Shown one piece after another: positions 8,580 to 17,228 of a DNA stretch of 64,000 bases. How positions within the stretch are numbered: position 1 is the stretch's first letter; each line of letters begins with the position of its first letter. This DNA is from Streptomyces tendae. GTDB lineage: Bacteria; Actinomycetota; Actinomycetes; Streptomycetales; Streptomycetaceae. Location of the stretch: positions 62,001 to 126,000 of the forward strand of contig NZ_BMUY01000003.1 in NCBI RefSeq assembly GCF_014650435.1. The letters are read 5' to 3'. The translations under genes and the position numbers were made by a program. The notes under the pieces were generated by a model. That model saw only the letters and a program-made list of their open reading frames with translations. It was not told the origin of the DNA and searched no databases.

Positions 8580-9517
8580 CGGCCGCCCTCCTCACGGTTG
8601 CGCAGCAGCCACATCCGGGCGAGGGCGACGGCCGCGATGAGCACGAAGAAGATGATGGAGATCGCGGAGGCGTAGCCCACGCGGTAGCTGGTGAAGCCCT
8701 GTTCGAGCGTGTACTGCACGAAGGTGCGGGTCGAGTCCTCCGGGCCGGGTCCGAAGTCCTGCATCACGACGGCCTGGTCGAAGACCTGGAGGGAGGCGAG
8801 GATCTGCAGGGCGACGACGAGGCCGGTGATGTTGCGCAGCATCGGCAGGGTGATGTGGACCGTGCGGTGCCAGGCGTTCGCCCCGTCCAGCTTGGCGGCC
8901 TCGTACAGGTGGGCGGGAATGCCCTGGAGGGCCGCGAGGTAGAGCAGGAAGCTGAAGCCGACGGTCCACCACAGGGTGGTGATGACGACCGCGAGCATCG
9001 CGTACGACTTGTCGCTCAGCCACGGCGTCTCGATGCCGAAGACATGATTGATCATGCCGCTGCCGGGGTTGAACAGCCACTGCCACAGGTTGGCGGCGAC
9101 GGTGGACGGCAGCAGGAACGGCAGGAAGAAGCAGAGCCGCCACAGCCACTTGCCGCGCTCGATGTGGTGGGCCAGCATCGCGAGGAGGAAGGCGAGGACC
9201 GTGATGCAGGGCACGACGAGCAGCGTGAAGTACGCGCTGTGGCCGAGCGCGTCCCACATCAGGGGGTCCTGGAGGGCCTCGCGGTAGTTGTCCAGACCTA
9301 TGAAGTGCGCGCCCTCGCCGGAGATGTTGGCGTCCGTGAAGCTGAGGTAGAGGCCGCGCAGCAGCGGCCAGACGATGAAGAGCGCGAACAGCGCGAGGAA
9401 GGGGGCGACGAACCAGCCGCCGTGCTGGAAGCCCTGCTTGCGCCGTGCGGTGGCGCTGTTGGCGGCGGTCTTCGCACGCGCCGGGCGGACGATCGTTTCG
9501 GCACTGGTCGTCGTCAT
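8576..9517 (-). CDS. ABC sugar permease, MalF/AraP type
   Basis: The 313-residue membrane protein has a basic cytoplasmic N-terminus, six predicted helices (first FVAPFLALFALFIVWPLL near 40-60) and the EAA loop YEAAKLDGANAWHRTVHI. It pairs with the next permease. Start ATG at 9517 overlaps the stop of the binding-protein gene by 4 bases, so the three transport genes are translationally coupled. Function: inner-membrane channel for an oligosaccharide, probably arabinose-containing. Confidence 0.9.
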   Translation of the reverse strand: MTTTSAETIVRPARAKTAANSATARRKQGFQHGGWFVAPFLALFALFIVWPLLRGLYLSFTDANISGEGAHFIGLDNYREALQDPLMWDALGHSAYFTLLVVPCITVLAFLLAMLAHHIERGKWLWRLCFFLPFLLPSTVAANLWQWLFNPGSGMINHVFGIETPWLSDKSYAMLAVVITTLWWTVGFSFLLYLAALQGIPAHLYEAAKLDGANAWHRTVHITLPMLRNITGLVVALQILASLQVFDQAVVMQDFGPGPEDSTRTFVQYTLEQGFTSYRVGYASAISIIFFVLIAAVALARMWLLRNREEGGR

Positions 9518-10863
9518 GCGGCCGCACCTCCCTGCGCGGCTGTCCTGCCGTCCATCGGGTTCTTCATGGCGAGCAGTTCGGTGAGTACGCCCTTCATCCG
9601 GCGGGCGGCGCTCTCCGGTTTCGCGGACCCGGCGCTCGAGCTCATCACGACGGGCCCGAGGCGCTGGGCGAGCAGTCCGGTGGAGCCCGCGAACCACACC
9701 TTCGGCTCGGTGGCCTGGTGGTCCATCGCGGAGACGTACTCGTTCTGCGGCTGGAGCTTTCGGTACGCGGCCGAGGACAGGGTCGGCGTGTACGCGGGGA
9801 TGTGCCCGCCGCCGGCCCACTGCTGGGCGTGCCGCACGATGTAGGCGGCGAGCCGGTGGGCGGCGTCGTTGGTGGCGCCGCTGCGGTCGGACTGGTGGGG
9901 CAGGACGAAGGCGTGGGACTCGGCGTGGGTGGCCTGCCTGCCGAAGACCGGCGGCAGCGGGGTGGCGCCGTAGTGCAGCTTCGCGGTGTCGAAGACCGGC
10001 ACCGACCAGTTGCCCTCCCAGGTGAAGGGGGCCCCGTTGACGAACTGTTCGGCGTCGGCGGCGCCCGCGACGGAGTACCCGTCGGTGATGTGGCGGCGCA
10101 GGAACTCCAGGACCTCGGTGGCCTTCGCGGTGTCGAAGGTGACCCCGGTGTTGGCCGCGTCGAACCAGGTGCCGCCGAGCTGGGTGTAGAAGGCGACGAA
10201 CATCCACCACTGGACGTTGAGGTCGTTGACGTGCAGACCGAGGGTCTGCAGTCCCTTCTTTGTGGCCTTCCTGGCCTCCTTGAGCACGCCGAACCACTCG
10301 TCGGTGGAGGTGACGGGGACCATCCGGCCGTCGTCGCCGAGCAGGCCCGCCTTCTTCAGCACGTCCTTGCGGTAGAAGCAGAGCTGGACGTGGATGTCGA
10401 GCGGCAGTGCGTAGAGCTTGCCGTCGATGACGGCGCGTTTCCACAGCTCGGGGTTGAAGTCCTGCTGCCGGACGCCGTACTTGGCGAGCAGTGCGGGGTC
10501 CCAGGGGTCGAGGAGGCGGCCGGGTGAGAAGCCGGTGACCCGGCCGAGGTGCATGACGCCGAGATCGGGTGCGCGGTTGCCGGCGGCGGCCATGGCGAGC
10601 TTGGTGTAGAAGGGGCTGCCCCACTGGAGGGTGGAGTCCTTCACGTTGATGCCGGGGTTGTCCTCACGGAAGGAGTCCAGCATCGCGATCATGTTGTAGC
10701 CGTCGCCGCCGCTGAAGAGGTTCCAGTAGCTCACCCGGGTGTCCGCGCCGGAGGCGAGCGCGTCGGCGCCGGTGCCGAGCGCCGCGAAGCCGAAGCTGCC
10801 CGCGGCCGTCAGACCGCCGGCCGCGGCCAGAAAATGCCTGCGATTCAGGCCAGGTCGTCCCAT
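9514..10863 (-). CDS. ABC importer sugar-binding protein, Tat-exported
   Basis: The 449-residue family-1 extracellular binding protein begins with a twin-arginine signal LNRRHFLAAAGG ending near ADALA-SG. There is no lipobox cysteine, so how it stays at the membrane is unclear. The mature part shows the family features (YWNLFSGGDG, ELWKRAVIDGKLYALPLD, FVNGAPFTWEG). First gene of the leftward operon binding protein - permease - permease - abfA. Expression is probably controlled by the operators at 10878-10893 and 10929-10936. Confidence 0.9.
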   Translation of the reverse strand: MGRPGLNRRHFLAAAGGLTAAGSFGFAALGTGADALASGADTRVSYWNLFSGGDGYNMIAMLDSFREDNPGINVKDSTLQWGSPFYTKLAMAAAGNRAPDLGVMHLGRVTGFSPGRLLDPWDPALLAKYGVRQQDFNPELWKRAVIDGKLYALPLDIHVQLCFYRKDVLKKAGLLGDDGRMVPVTSTDEWFGVLKEARKATKKGLQTLGLHVNDLNVQWWMFVAFYTQLGGTWFDAANTGVTFDTAKATEVLEFLRRHITDGYSVAGAADAEQFVNGAPFTWEGNWSVPVFDTAKLHYGATPLPPVFGRQATHAESHAFVLPHQSDRSGATNDAAHRLAAYIVRHAQQWAGGGHIPAYTPTLSSAAYRKLQPQNEYVSAMDHQATEPKVWFAGSTGLLAQRLGPVVMSSSAGSAKPESAARRMKGVLTELLAMKNPMDGRTAAQGGAAA

Positions 10864-10877
10864 GCCCTGCCCTATCT

Positions 10878-10893
10878 GTTCGATATATCGAAT
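10878..10893. promoter_or_regulatory. GTTCG-N6-CGAAT operator, leader of importer operon
   Basis: TTCGATATATCGAA (10879-10892) is a perfect 14-bp palindrome 18-31 bases downstream of the predicted transcription start. It has the same GTTCG-N6-CGAA plan as 145-160. Two matching sites in matching positions suggest one shared regulator besides the LacI-type one. Confidence 0.6.
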
Positions 10894-10916
10894 GTCGACC
10901 GTAACTTCGAACGGGA

Positions 10917-10945
10917 AACGTAGGTGGGAAGCGCTTGCGCGTCAA
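10917..10945 (-). promoter_or_regulatory. promoter with LacI-type operator (importer operon)
   Basis: Leftward -35 TTGACG (10940-10945), 17-base spacer, -10 TACGTT (10917-10922). The spacer holds AAGCGCTT (10929-10936). Layout and a 20-base identity are shared with the promoter at 195-223, so both transcription units should respond together to the same sugar signal. Confidence 0.65.
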
Positions 10946-11088
10946 TGGTTCGGGCAAGATCTCGGGCAGGACTTTTCCCGAGGGCGCACGGACGGCCTCG
11001 GACCTGCCGGGGAACTGGCCCCCGGGGCATGCGTCTTGGCATATTGCAGGGGTGACCGGAGGACGGCCGGGGGGACGAGGAGACAGCG

Positions 11089-11628
11089 GTGCGTACCAGG
11101 AAGGAGATGCGTCGCCTCGCTGACGCCCTCATCGACCCCATCCAGGTGGCCGTACCGGCCGATCCGGAGGTGCTCTTCCAGGCTCTCGTCGCCTCCGTCG
11201 GCGCCTGGCGGGGACGGGAGGTGGTCGTGCACCGAGCGGCCTTCCCGCCGCACACCGCGAGCGGGCTGTGGCTGGAGCGCGAGAGCCACGACGACGTGGT
11301 GGTGGACGAACGCGCGGCCGTCTGGCACCAGATCGTGATCCTGTGCCACGAGGTGTGGCACATGAACTGCCGGCAGGCCGAGAGGGCGGCAGGGGCGGAC
11401 GACGGGACGGGCGACCGGTCCCGGCCGGTGGCGGCGCGCACCGACTTCTCCCTGGCCGAGGAGCAGGAGGCGGACCGCTTCGGCATGCTGATGGGCAGTC
11501 GGCTGCGCACCTGGCTGAACGCCTCGACCGACTCGGTGTTCGCGGCGGAGAGCGGCGGCCCGGCCAGCCCGCAGAGCCTGTCCGGCCGCATCGGGGCCGC
11601 GCTCAACTACCGCGGGACGGCCCGATGA
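11089..11628 (+). CDS. ImmA/IrrE-type metallopeptidase-like protein
   Basis: The 179-residue protein starts at GTG with GAGGAG 6 bases upstream. It has HEVWH (His87, Glu88, His91) inside VILCHEVWHM, the zinc-peptidase HExxH motif of ImmA/IrrE proteins, and a third-ligand candidate in SLAEEQEADRFG near 120-130. Family members cleave regulators or act as toxin-antitoxin partners. Here no XRE repressor gene adjoins it; the next gene overlaps by 4 bases and is a membrane protein. It is the first gene of a four-gene cassette to 15481. Substrate unknown. Confidence 0.75.
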   Translation: MRTRKEMRRLADALIDPIQVAVPADPEVLFQALVASVGAWRGREVVVHRAAFPPHTASGLWLERESHDDVVVDERAAVWHQIVILCHEVWHMNCRQAERAAGADDGTGDRSRPVAARTDFSLAEEQEADRFGMLMGSRLRTWLNASTDSVFAAESGGPASPQSLSGRIGAALNYRGTAR

Positions 11629-12809
11629 ACAGCCTGATCAACTACCTGAGCTGCGGAGCGCTCTGGCTCGGTCTCGCGGTGAAGGCGCCCGACCTGCTGC
11701 GGCACCGGCACGACCCGTACCTGAGAGCCATCTGCGCGGTGCTGGCACTGGCCGGGCTCTGCTTCCTGCTCGGGGCGCCGCCGACGGTCGGAGCCGTCAA
11801 CCGGCTCAGCGGCGTGCCCAATCTCGCGGCGCCGCTCACCTACGCGGCGATCACCGGGTACTGCGCCGCCTCCCAGGTCCTGGTCGTCCACTGGCGCGGC
11901 GGGCCCCGGGTGCGGCGCACCGCACGCCGGTGGACGCTGGCCTACGCCACCGTGGTCCTCGGCATCGCGGTGGCCTTCGCGCTCGGCGACGCGCCCGTGG
12001 AGCGCCGCGTCGATCTGGACACCTACTACGCGACGACCCCGTTCATCGGCCAGATGATCCTGCTGTACCTGCTCGCGCACCTGACCGCGGTGACCGTCAC
12101 CACGGTGTCCGCGCTGCGCTGGGCCCGGCAGGTGCGCGGCGCGCTGCGGGCGGGGCTGACGCTGCTCGGGGCGGGTGCGCTGTGCGGCTCCGGTTACAGC
12201 CTGGCCAAGCTCGTCGCGGTGGGTGCCCGCTGGTCCGGGCGCGACTGGTCGGCGCTCGACACCGCCGTCTCCCCGGTCGCCGCCGGTCTCGGGGCCCTGC
12301 TGATCGTCGTCGGCGTGCTGGTGCCGCTGGTGACGCCGCGGGTCTCCGAGTGGCGGCGGGCGGCACGCGCGTACGCCCGGCTGGCGCCGCTGGAGCGGGC
12401 CCTGGACGACCTGCTCGTGCGCCGGGCGCTGCGGCTGCCGCGCCCGCGGTTCGCCGCCCCCGCCACCCTCCTGATGTGGCGCCGGACGAGCATCCACAAC
12501 GCACTCGGTCACCTGGACGCGTACGGCGACCGGGACCTGTACGACCGGACCCGCGCCGACACGCTGGCGGCGACGGGGGATCCCGAACTGGCCGGAGCGA
12601 AGGCGTGGGCCGCGGTGATCCTGGACGCGCTGCGGCAGGAGGCCGCTCCCGGGCCGGTGCCGCCACCGGTGCCCGGCACCGGTCGCCCGACCGCCCCGTC
12701 CCCGGATCCCGCGACGCTGGCGAGGATCGCCGACGTGCTCGCCGGGGCCGAGCGGGCGCCGGCCGCGTCCGCCGTGCCGCGCCGCAGGACGACGGCGGGC
12801 ACGGCGTGA
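11625..12809 (+). CDS. MAB_1171c-family membrane protein, copy 1
   Basis: The 394-residue protein has about seven N-terminal membrane segments followed by a soluble tail of about 170 residues with an alanine/proline-rich end. Signature features shared with the next gene are GAPxT-GxVNxLxGVPN, HWRGGP, LDTYYATTPFI and a tail motif WRRTSIHNAL. This matches the MAB_1171c type of putative transporter that accompanies ImmA-like peptidases in actinobacteria. Start ATG overlaps the peptidase stop. No transport substrate can be inferred. Confidence 0.7.
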   Translation: MNSLINYLSCGALWLGLAVKAPDLLRHRHDPYLRAICAVLALAGLCFLLGAPPTVGAVNRLSGVPNLAAPLTYAAITGYCAASQVLVVHWRGGPRVRRTARRWTLAYATVVLGIAVAFALGDAPVERRVDLDTYYATTPFIGQMILLYLLAHLTAVTVTTVSALRWARQVRGALRAGLTLLGAGALCGSGYSLAKLVAVGARWSGRDWSALDTAVSPVAAGLGALLIVVGVLVPLVTPRVSEWRRAARAYARLAPLERALDDLLVRRALRLPRPRFAAPATLLMWRRTSIHNALGHLDAYGDRDLYDRTRADTLAATGDPELAGAKAWAAVILDALRQEAAPGPVPPPVPGTGRPTAPSPDPATLARIADVLAGAERAPAASAVPRRRTTAGTA

Positions 12810-12882
12810 CGGGCGACGGGTCCACGGCCGGTGCCGCGAGCGGCCGCGGCGCAGGAGTCCCGCACGTGAGGAGTGGTCGGAC

Positions 12883-14094
12883 ATGAGTCTCGTCGTCTAC
12901 CTGGCGGCCCTGGTGTTCGGCATGACCTCCGTCCTGCTGTTCCGCCGTCCGCGTACCGCCATGAGCAATCCGCTGACCCTGTCCACGTGCGTGGCGATCG
13001 TCCTCGGTGCCCTGGTGTTCGTGTGCGCCGCCCCGGCCACCCTCGGCACCGTCAACGAACTCACCGGTGTCCCCAACTTCGGTGCCCCGCTGACCTACGG
13101 CATGCTCTCCGCGTACAGCTGCGCCGTGCTGGTGCTGCTGATCAACTGGCGGGGCGGCCCCCGGCCGGTGGTGCGGCGCGCGGTGCTGCGCAGCATGGCC
13201 GCCTACGGTCTGCTGGTGGTCGCCATCGTCGTGCTGTTCCTGCTCGCCGACGCGGACACCGAGCGGCTGACCGACCTCGACACGTACTACGCGGGCACCC
13301 CGTTCATGCGGGAGATGATCCTGCTCTACCTGGTCGGGCACAGCGCGGCGATGCTGGTGATGTGCGCCGTCTGCGTCAAGTGGAGCCGTGAGGTGGACGG
13401 TCTGCTGCGGGCGGGGCTGCGGCTCATCGTGCTCGGCGCGCTGCTGGACCTGATGGGGTTCCAGCTCACCAAGTACACGGCCGTGGCGGCGCGGTGGGCC
13501 GGTCGGGACCTCGACTTCCTGTCCACCACGGTGGCCCCGCCGATGGCGTCGCTGGCGGCGCTGGTGTGTTCCGTGGGGTTCGCGCTGCCCAGGCTGCTGC
13601 CGTCCGTGCTCGCCCACTGGCGGGGGCTGGACGACTACCGGCGCCTGGGGCCGCTGTGGTCGCTGGTGAAGCCGGTGTCCACGGCTCCCGGGCAGCCGTC
13701 CGCCCGGTGGCAGCTCCCCCGGGCCCGGCTCCAGTGGCGCGAGGTCTCCATCCACGACGCCCTGCTCACCCTGGCGCCGTACTTCGACCACCGGGTCCGC
13801 GAACGGGCGCGGGACACCGCCCTGCGCGCGGGCCACTCCGCCCACCAGGCCCGGCTGGCGGCGGAGGCGGCGATGCTCGCCGACGCCGCGCGCCGGGCCG
13901 CCGCCCACGAGGAACCGCCCGAGGCCACCGGTTCCTACCGGTTGCACGCCACGGAGGTGCCCGGCCCGAGCGGGCTGGTGGAACTGTCCCAGGCGCTGGA
14001 CCGCCCGCCCGGCCGTGCCGCCGCCCAAGGCGGCACGAACCCGTCTTCCTTGACCGGAACCCTGAACGAACCCGAGGAGCCCCATGTCGCGTAG
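12883..14094 (+). CDS. MAB_1171c-family membrane protein, copy 2
   Basis: A 403-residue paralogue of the preceding protein: the same seven-helix plan, GTVNELTGVPN, NWRGGP, LDTYYAGTPFM, and a cytoplasmic tail with WREVSIHDALL. The pair probably arose by duplication and may form a heteromer. AGGAG precedes the ATG. The gene overlaps the next one by 11 bases, so the FAD enzyme is translationally coupled to it. Function unknown. Confidence 0.7.
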   Translation: MSLVVYLAALVFGMTSVLLFRRPRTAMSNPLTLSTCVAIVLGALVFVCAAPATLGTVNELTGVPNFGAPLTYGMLSAYSCAVLVLLINWRGGPRPVVRRAVLRSMAAYGLLVVAIVVLFLLADADTERLTDLDTYYAGTPFMREMILLYLVGHSAAMLVMCAVCVKWSREVDGLLRAGLRLIVLGALLDLMGFQLTKYTAVAARWAGRDLDFLSTTVAPPMASLAALVCSVGFALPRLLPSVLAHWRGLDDYRRLGPLWSLVKPVSTAPGQPSARWQLPRARLQWREVSIHDALLTLAPYFDHRVRERARDTALRAGHSAHQARLAAEAAMLADAARRAAAHEEPPEATGSYRLHATEVPGPSGLVELSQALDRPPGRAAAQGGTNPSSLTGTLNEPEEPHVA

Positions 14095-15481
14095 AGCTGT
14101 CGTCGTCGGTGCCGGACTCGCCGGGATGCTGGCCGCGGCCGTCCTGGCCGACGCGGGCGTGACGGAGGTCGTCGTGCTGGACCGCGACGAGCTGCCCGAC
14201 GGTCCCCGTCAGCGCCGTGGGCTGCCCCAGGGGCGGCACGCCCACCTGCTCATGACGGGCGGGCTGACGGCGATGGAGGAGATCGTGCCCGGTGTGGGCA
14301 AGCGGCTGCTCGCCGCCGGGGCCCACGAGATATCCCTCAGCTCGGGCGTGCTGGCCCGCTCCCCCGAGGGCTGGCTGCGCAGGTGGCGGCGCGAGGGGCC
14401 CGTCATGCTCACCTGCACCCGGGCGCTGGTGGACTGGACGGTACGGGCCGCGGTGCTCGAACACCCGCGGGTCGAGGTGCGCCGGGCGGCCGCGGTCGGG
14501 CTGACCGGGTCCGCGGGGCGGGTGCGGGGCGTGCGGGTCTCGGGGCCCGACGGGGAGGCTGACCTGGACGCCGACCTGGTCGTCGACGCGAGCGGACGCG
14601 GTACCCGGATCGTCCCCTGGCTGGAGGAGCTCGGGCTGTCCGGCGTCCGGACCCGGACCGTGGACTCGGGGCTGGTCAACGCCTCGCGCGTGTACCGGGT
14701 ACCCGCCGGGGCGGAGCGGTTCCCGCTGACGATCGTGCAGGCCGACCCGTACGTGTCCCGGCCGGGCCGGAGCGCCATGGTCATGCCGGTCGAGGGGGAC
14801 CGCTGGCTGGTCAGCTGCGGCGGCACGCGCGGTGGTGAGCCGCCGGCCGACGCCGAGGGCTTCCTGCGGTACACGCTCGACCTGCCGGACCCGATCGTCG
14901 GCCGGCTGATCTCCGGCGCCGAACCGCTCACCGACGTGCACGTGAGCCGGTCCACCAGCAACGTGCGGCACTACCTGGACAAGGCACCGCACTGGCCGGA
15001 GGGCCTGGTGGTCCTCGGCGACGCGCTCGGCACCTTCAACCCGGCCTACGGGCAGGGCATGTCGGTGGCCGCCTTCGGCGCCCGCGTCCTCGGCCGGGAG
15101 CTGGAGCGGGCCGGTGGTCCCGACGCGCCCGGCCTCGCCCGACGGGTGCTGCAGGGCGCGGCGCGTCCGGTGGACGCGGCCTGGGCGATGGCCGTCGGGC
15201 AGGACGTCCTCTACCCCGCCACGCGCGGCGGGCGGCCGGGGATCGCCGACCGCGCGGTGACGGCGTACACGCGGCGCATGACCAGGGCGGCGGCCGGTTC
15301 CTTCGCGGCGGCCTCGGCGATCTGGGACGTCACCAGCATGCGCACCCCGCCGACCCGCATGTTCCACCCGGCCGCGGTCCTGGCCGCCCTCACCGGCTCG
15401 CCGCTGCCCGCCCTGTCGGGACCGCCGCTGACCCCCGCCGAGCGCGAGGTGCTCGACGGCCTCGACCGCACGGGGGCGTGA
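14084..15481 (+). CDS. FAD-dependent monooxygenase/reductase, lipid-hydroxylase type
   Basis: The 465-residue protein has an N-terminal Rossmann motif VVGAGLAGMLAA, an RQRRGLPQGRHAH segment and a second FAD motif GDALGTFNPAYGQGMSVA near 310-325, typical of UbiH/geranylgeranyl-reductase-like flavoenzymes. It closes the cassette that starts with the ImmA-like peptidase. GAGGAG lies 7 bases upstream of the ATG. Such enzymes act on hydrophobic substrates at the membrane, which fits two membrane-protein neighbours; the substrate itself is not evident. Confidence 0.8.
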   Translation: MSRRAVVVGAGLAGMLAAAVLADAGVTEVVVLDRDELPDGPRQRRGLPQGRHAHLLMTGGLTAMEEIVPGVGKRLLAAGAHEISLSSGVLARSPEGWLRRWRREGPVMLTCTRALVDWTVRAAVLEHPRVEVRRAAAVGLTGSAGRVRGVRVSGPDGEADLDADLVVDASGRGTRIVPWLEELGLSGVRTRTVDSGLVNASRVYRVPAGAERFPLTIVQADPYVSRPGRSAMVMPVEGDRWLVSCGGTRGGEPPADAEGFLRYTLDLPDPIVGRLISGAEPLTDVHVSRSTSNVRHYLDKAPHWPEGLVVLGDALGTFNPAYGQGMSVAAFGARVLGRELERAGGPDAPGLARRVLQGAARPVDAAWAMAVGQDVLYPATRGGRPGIADRAVTAYTRRMTRAAAGSFAAASAIWDVTSMRTPPTRMFHPAAVLAALTGSPLPALSGPPLTPAEREVLDGLDRTGA

Positions 15482-15499
15482 GCGAGCCGGCCGGGGTCC

Positions 15500-16360
15500 T
15501 CACCCCGCGAAGGCCGGCTGCGCCACCCCGCGCCCCGCCCCCGGCACCACCAGCAGCGAACCCGCCAGGGGGTGCGGGGCCGGCAGGCCGACGCGGGCCG
15601 TGGTGACGTACAGGTCGGTGAGGTCCGGGCCGCCGAAGGCGCAGGCCGTGACGCGCGGGACGGGGAGGGCGATCACCCGGTCCAGGTCGCCGGACGGGGT
15701 GTAGCGGCGTACCGCGCCGCCGTCCCACAGGGCGGTCCACACACAGCCGTCGGCGTCGACGCACAGACCGTCGGGGAAGCCCGCGCCCTCCTCGACGGTG
15801 GCCAGGGGGCGGCGGTTCGCGACCCGGCCGTCCGCGGTGACGTCGAAGACGTCGATGCGGCGGGTCGGGGTGTCGATGTAGTACATCAGCCGGCCGTCGG
15901 GGCTCCAGCCGGTGCCGTTGCTCACGGTGACGTCGTCGAGGACGGTCTCGGCGGTGCCGTCGCCGGTGAACCGGGTCAGCGTGCCCCCGCCCTGCGCCTC
16001 GTCGTAGCGCATGGTGCCCGCCCACAGGCTGCCGTCGGGGGCGACGGCGGCGTCGTTGCCGCGGCGGCCGGGCACGGGCTCGCGGTGCAGCCAGCGGAAG
16101 GTGTCGTCGGGGTCGAGCAGGCCGATGCCGTCCCGCAGGTTGAGGACGAGGCCGCCGCCCGCGCGGGGCTTGACGGCGCCCACGTGCTGGTCGGTGCGGC
16201 GCAGCGTGCGCCGGCCGGTGGCCGGGTCGTAGGTGTGGACGCGGGAGTTCAGGATGTCGAGCCACAGGAGGCGGCCCGTCGCCGGGTCCCAGGTGGGGCC
16301 CTCGCCGAGGGTCGCTTCCGCGTGGACGGCCACCTCGAAGGCCGTGCCGGTCGTCGTCAT
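15500..16360 (-). CDS. SMP-30/gluconolactonase-family sugar lactonase
   Basis: The 286-residue beta-propeller protein has the family metal ligands: the early Glu in LGEGPTWD, RGNDAAVAPDGSLWAGTM, SNGTGWSPDGRLMYYIDT and FPDGLCVDADGCVWTAL. It hydrolyses a sugar-acid lactone; members act on glucono-, L-arabinono- or other lactones, and the sequence alone does not decide. Its ATG overlaps the stop of the IclR gene by 4 bases, so they form a regulator-enzyme operon transcribed leftward. Confidence 0.88.
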   Translation of the reverse strand: MTTTGTAFEVAVHAEATLGEGPTWDPATGRLLWLDILNSRVHTYDPATGRRTLRRTDQHVGAVKPRAGGGLVLNLRDGIGLLDPDDTFRWLHREPVPGRRGNDAAVAPDGSLWAGTMRYDEAQGGGTLTRFTGDGTAETVLDDVTVSNGTGWSPDGRLMYYIDTPTRRIDVFDVTADGRVANRRPLATVEEGAGFPDGLCVDADGCVWTALWDGGAVRRYTPSGDLDRVIALPVPRVTACAFGGPDLTDLYVTTARVGLPAPHPLAGSLLVVPGAGRGVAQPAFAG

Positions 16361-17130
16361 GCCGCGCTCCTGTGGCCGAGCCGCTCGGAGAGGTCGGCGG
16401 CGCCCTTGACGGCCAGCTGCTCCAGTTCGGCGCGGCGTTCCTCGCTCCAGCGGATCATAGGCACCGAGATCGACAGCGCGGCGACGACGCGGCCGGTGCG
16501 GTCGCGGACCGGGGCGGCCACGCAGGAGACGTCCGGGTTGGACTCGCGGCTCTCCACCGCGGTGCCGTGCTCGCGGATCGCGGCGAGGGCCTCGCGCAGG
16601 GCGGCCGGGTCGGTGATGCTGTTCGGGGTCATCGCGGTCAGCTCGGCGCCGTCCGGGAAGCGCGCGGCGACCTCCGGCTCGGGCAGGGAGGCCAGCAGCA
16701 TCTTGCCGACGGACGTGCAGTGCGCGGGCAGCCGCCGTCCTGCCGCGGAGACCATGCGCACCGCGTGCGTGGAGTCGACCTTGGCGATGTAGATGACGTC
16801 GGTGTCCTCCAGGATCGCCACGTGCACCGTCTCGTCGCAGGTCTCGGCGACGGTCCGGGCGACCTGCTGGCCCTCCGCGGCGAGGTCGAGGTGCTCGGCG
16901 TAGCGGGCGCCGAGCTGGTACGGACGCACACCGAGCCGGTACCGTCCGGACTGCCCGGGGACGGGGACGATGTACTTGCGGGCGGCGAGCGTGGTGACCA
17001 GCTCGTGCACGGTGGTGCGCGGCAGCTGCAGCCTGCGCACGATGTCGGGGGCGGAGAGCGTGCCGTCCCCGTCGAGGAAGAGCTCCAGTATGTCGAGAGC
17101 CCGGGTCACGGCAGGCACGAGGCGTCCCAT
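16357..17130 (-). CDS. IclR-family transcriptional regulator
   Basis: The 257-residue protein starts at ATG 17130 after GGGAGGGGG; a longer in-frame start at 17166 lacks a ribosome site. N-terminal winged helix (VTRALDILELFLDGDGTLSAPDIVRRLQLPRTTVHELV) is written here only as its ends VTRALDILELF and LQLPRTTVHELV. A GAF-like effector domain follows (VAILEDTDVIYIAKVDS, HCTSVGKMLLASLP, SCVAAPVRDRTGRVV). IclR members sense small acids or sugars and often bind their own promoter; candidate sites are at 17153-17187. Likely target: the lactonase gene it leads. Confidence 0.88.
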   Translation of the reverse strand: MGRLVPAVTRALDILELFLDGDGTLSAPDIVRRLQLPRTTVHELVTTLAARKYIVPVPGQSGRYRLGVRPYQLGARYAEHLDLAAEGQQVARTVAETCDETVHVAILEDTDVIYIAKVDSTHAVRMVSAAGRRLPAHCTSVGKMLLASLPEPEVAARFPDGAELTAMTPNSITDPAALREALAAIREHGTAVESRESNPDVSCVAAPVRDRTGRVVAALSISVPMIRWSEERRAELEQLAVKGAADLSERLGHRSAA

Positions 17131-17152
17131 GTCCAGCCCCCTCCCTAGATGT

Positions 17153-17187
17153 GTTCGAGATTTCAACAGGCGGTCGGAATAGCGAAC
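17153..17187. promoter_or_regulatory. two imperfect palindromes upstream of the IclR gene
   Basis: GTTCGAGATTTCAAC (17153-17167) and GGTCG-N6-CGAAC (17172-17187) lie just upstream of the IclR start, between it and the rightward gene at 17229. The second matches the GTTCG-N6-CGAAC sites of the arabinan genes at 9 of 10 arm positions. Autoregulation is the simplest reading. Confidence 0.45.
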
Positions 17188-17228
17188 ACAGGCTACTCAT
17201 ACCGCGTTTGCCTGGGCAATGGGCAGTG

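Noticed and set aside
14084..17130. Biosynthetic pathway joining the FAD monooxygenase with the lactonase
   Set aside because: They are convergent, with separate regulators and overlapping partners of their own; proximity alone does not link them.
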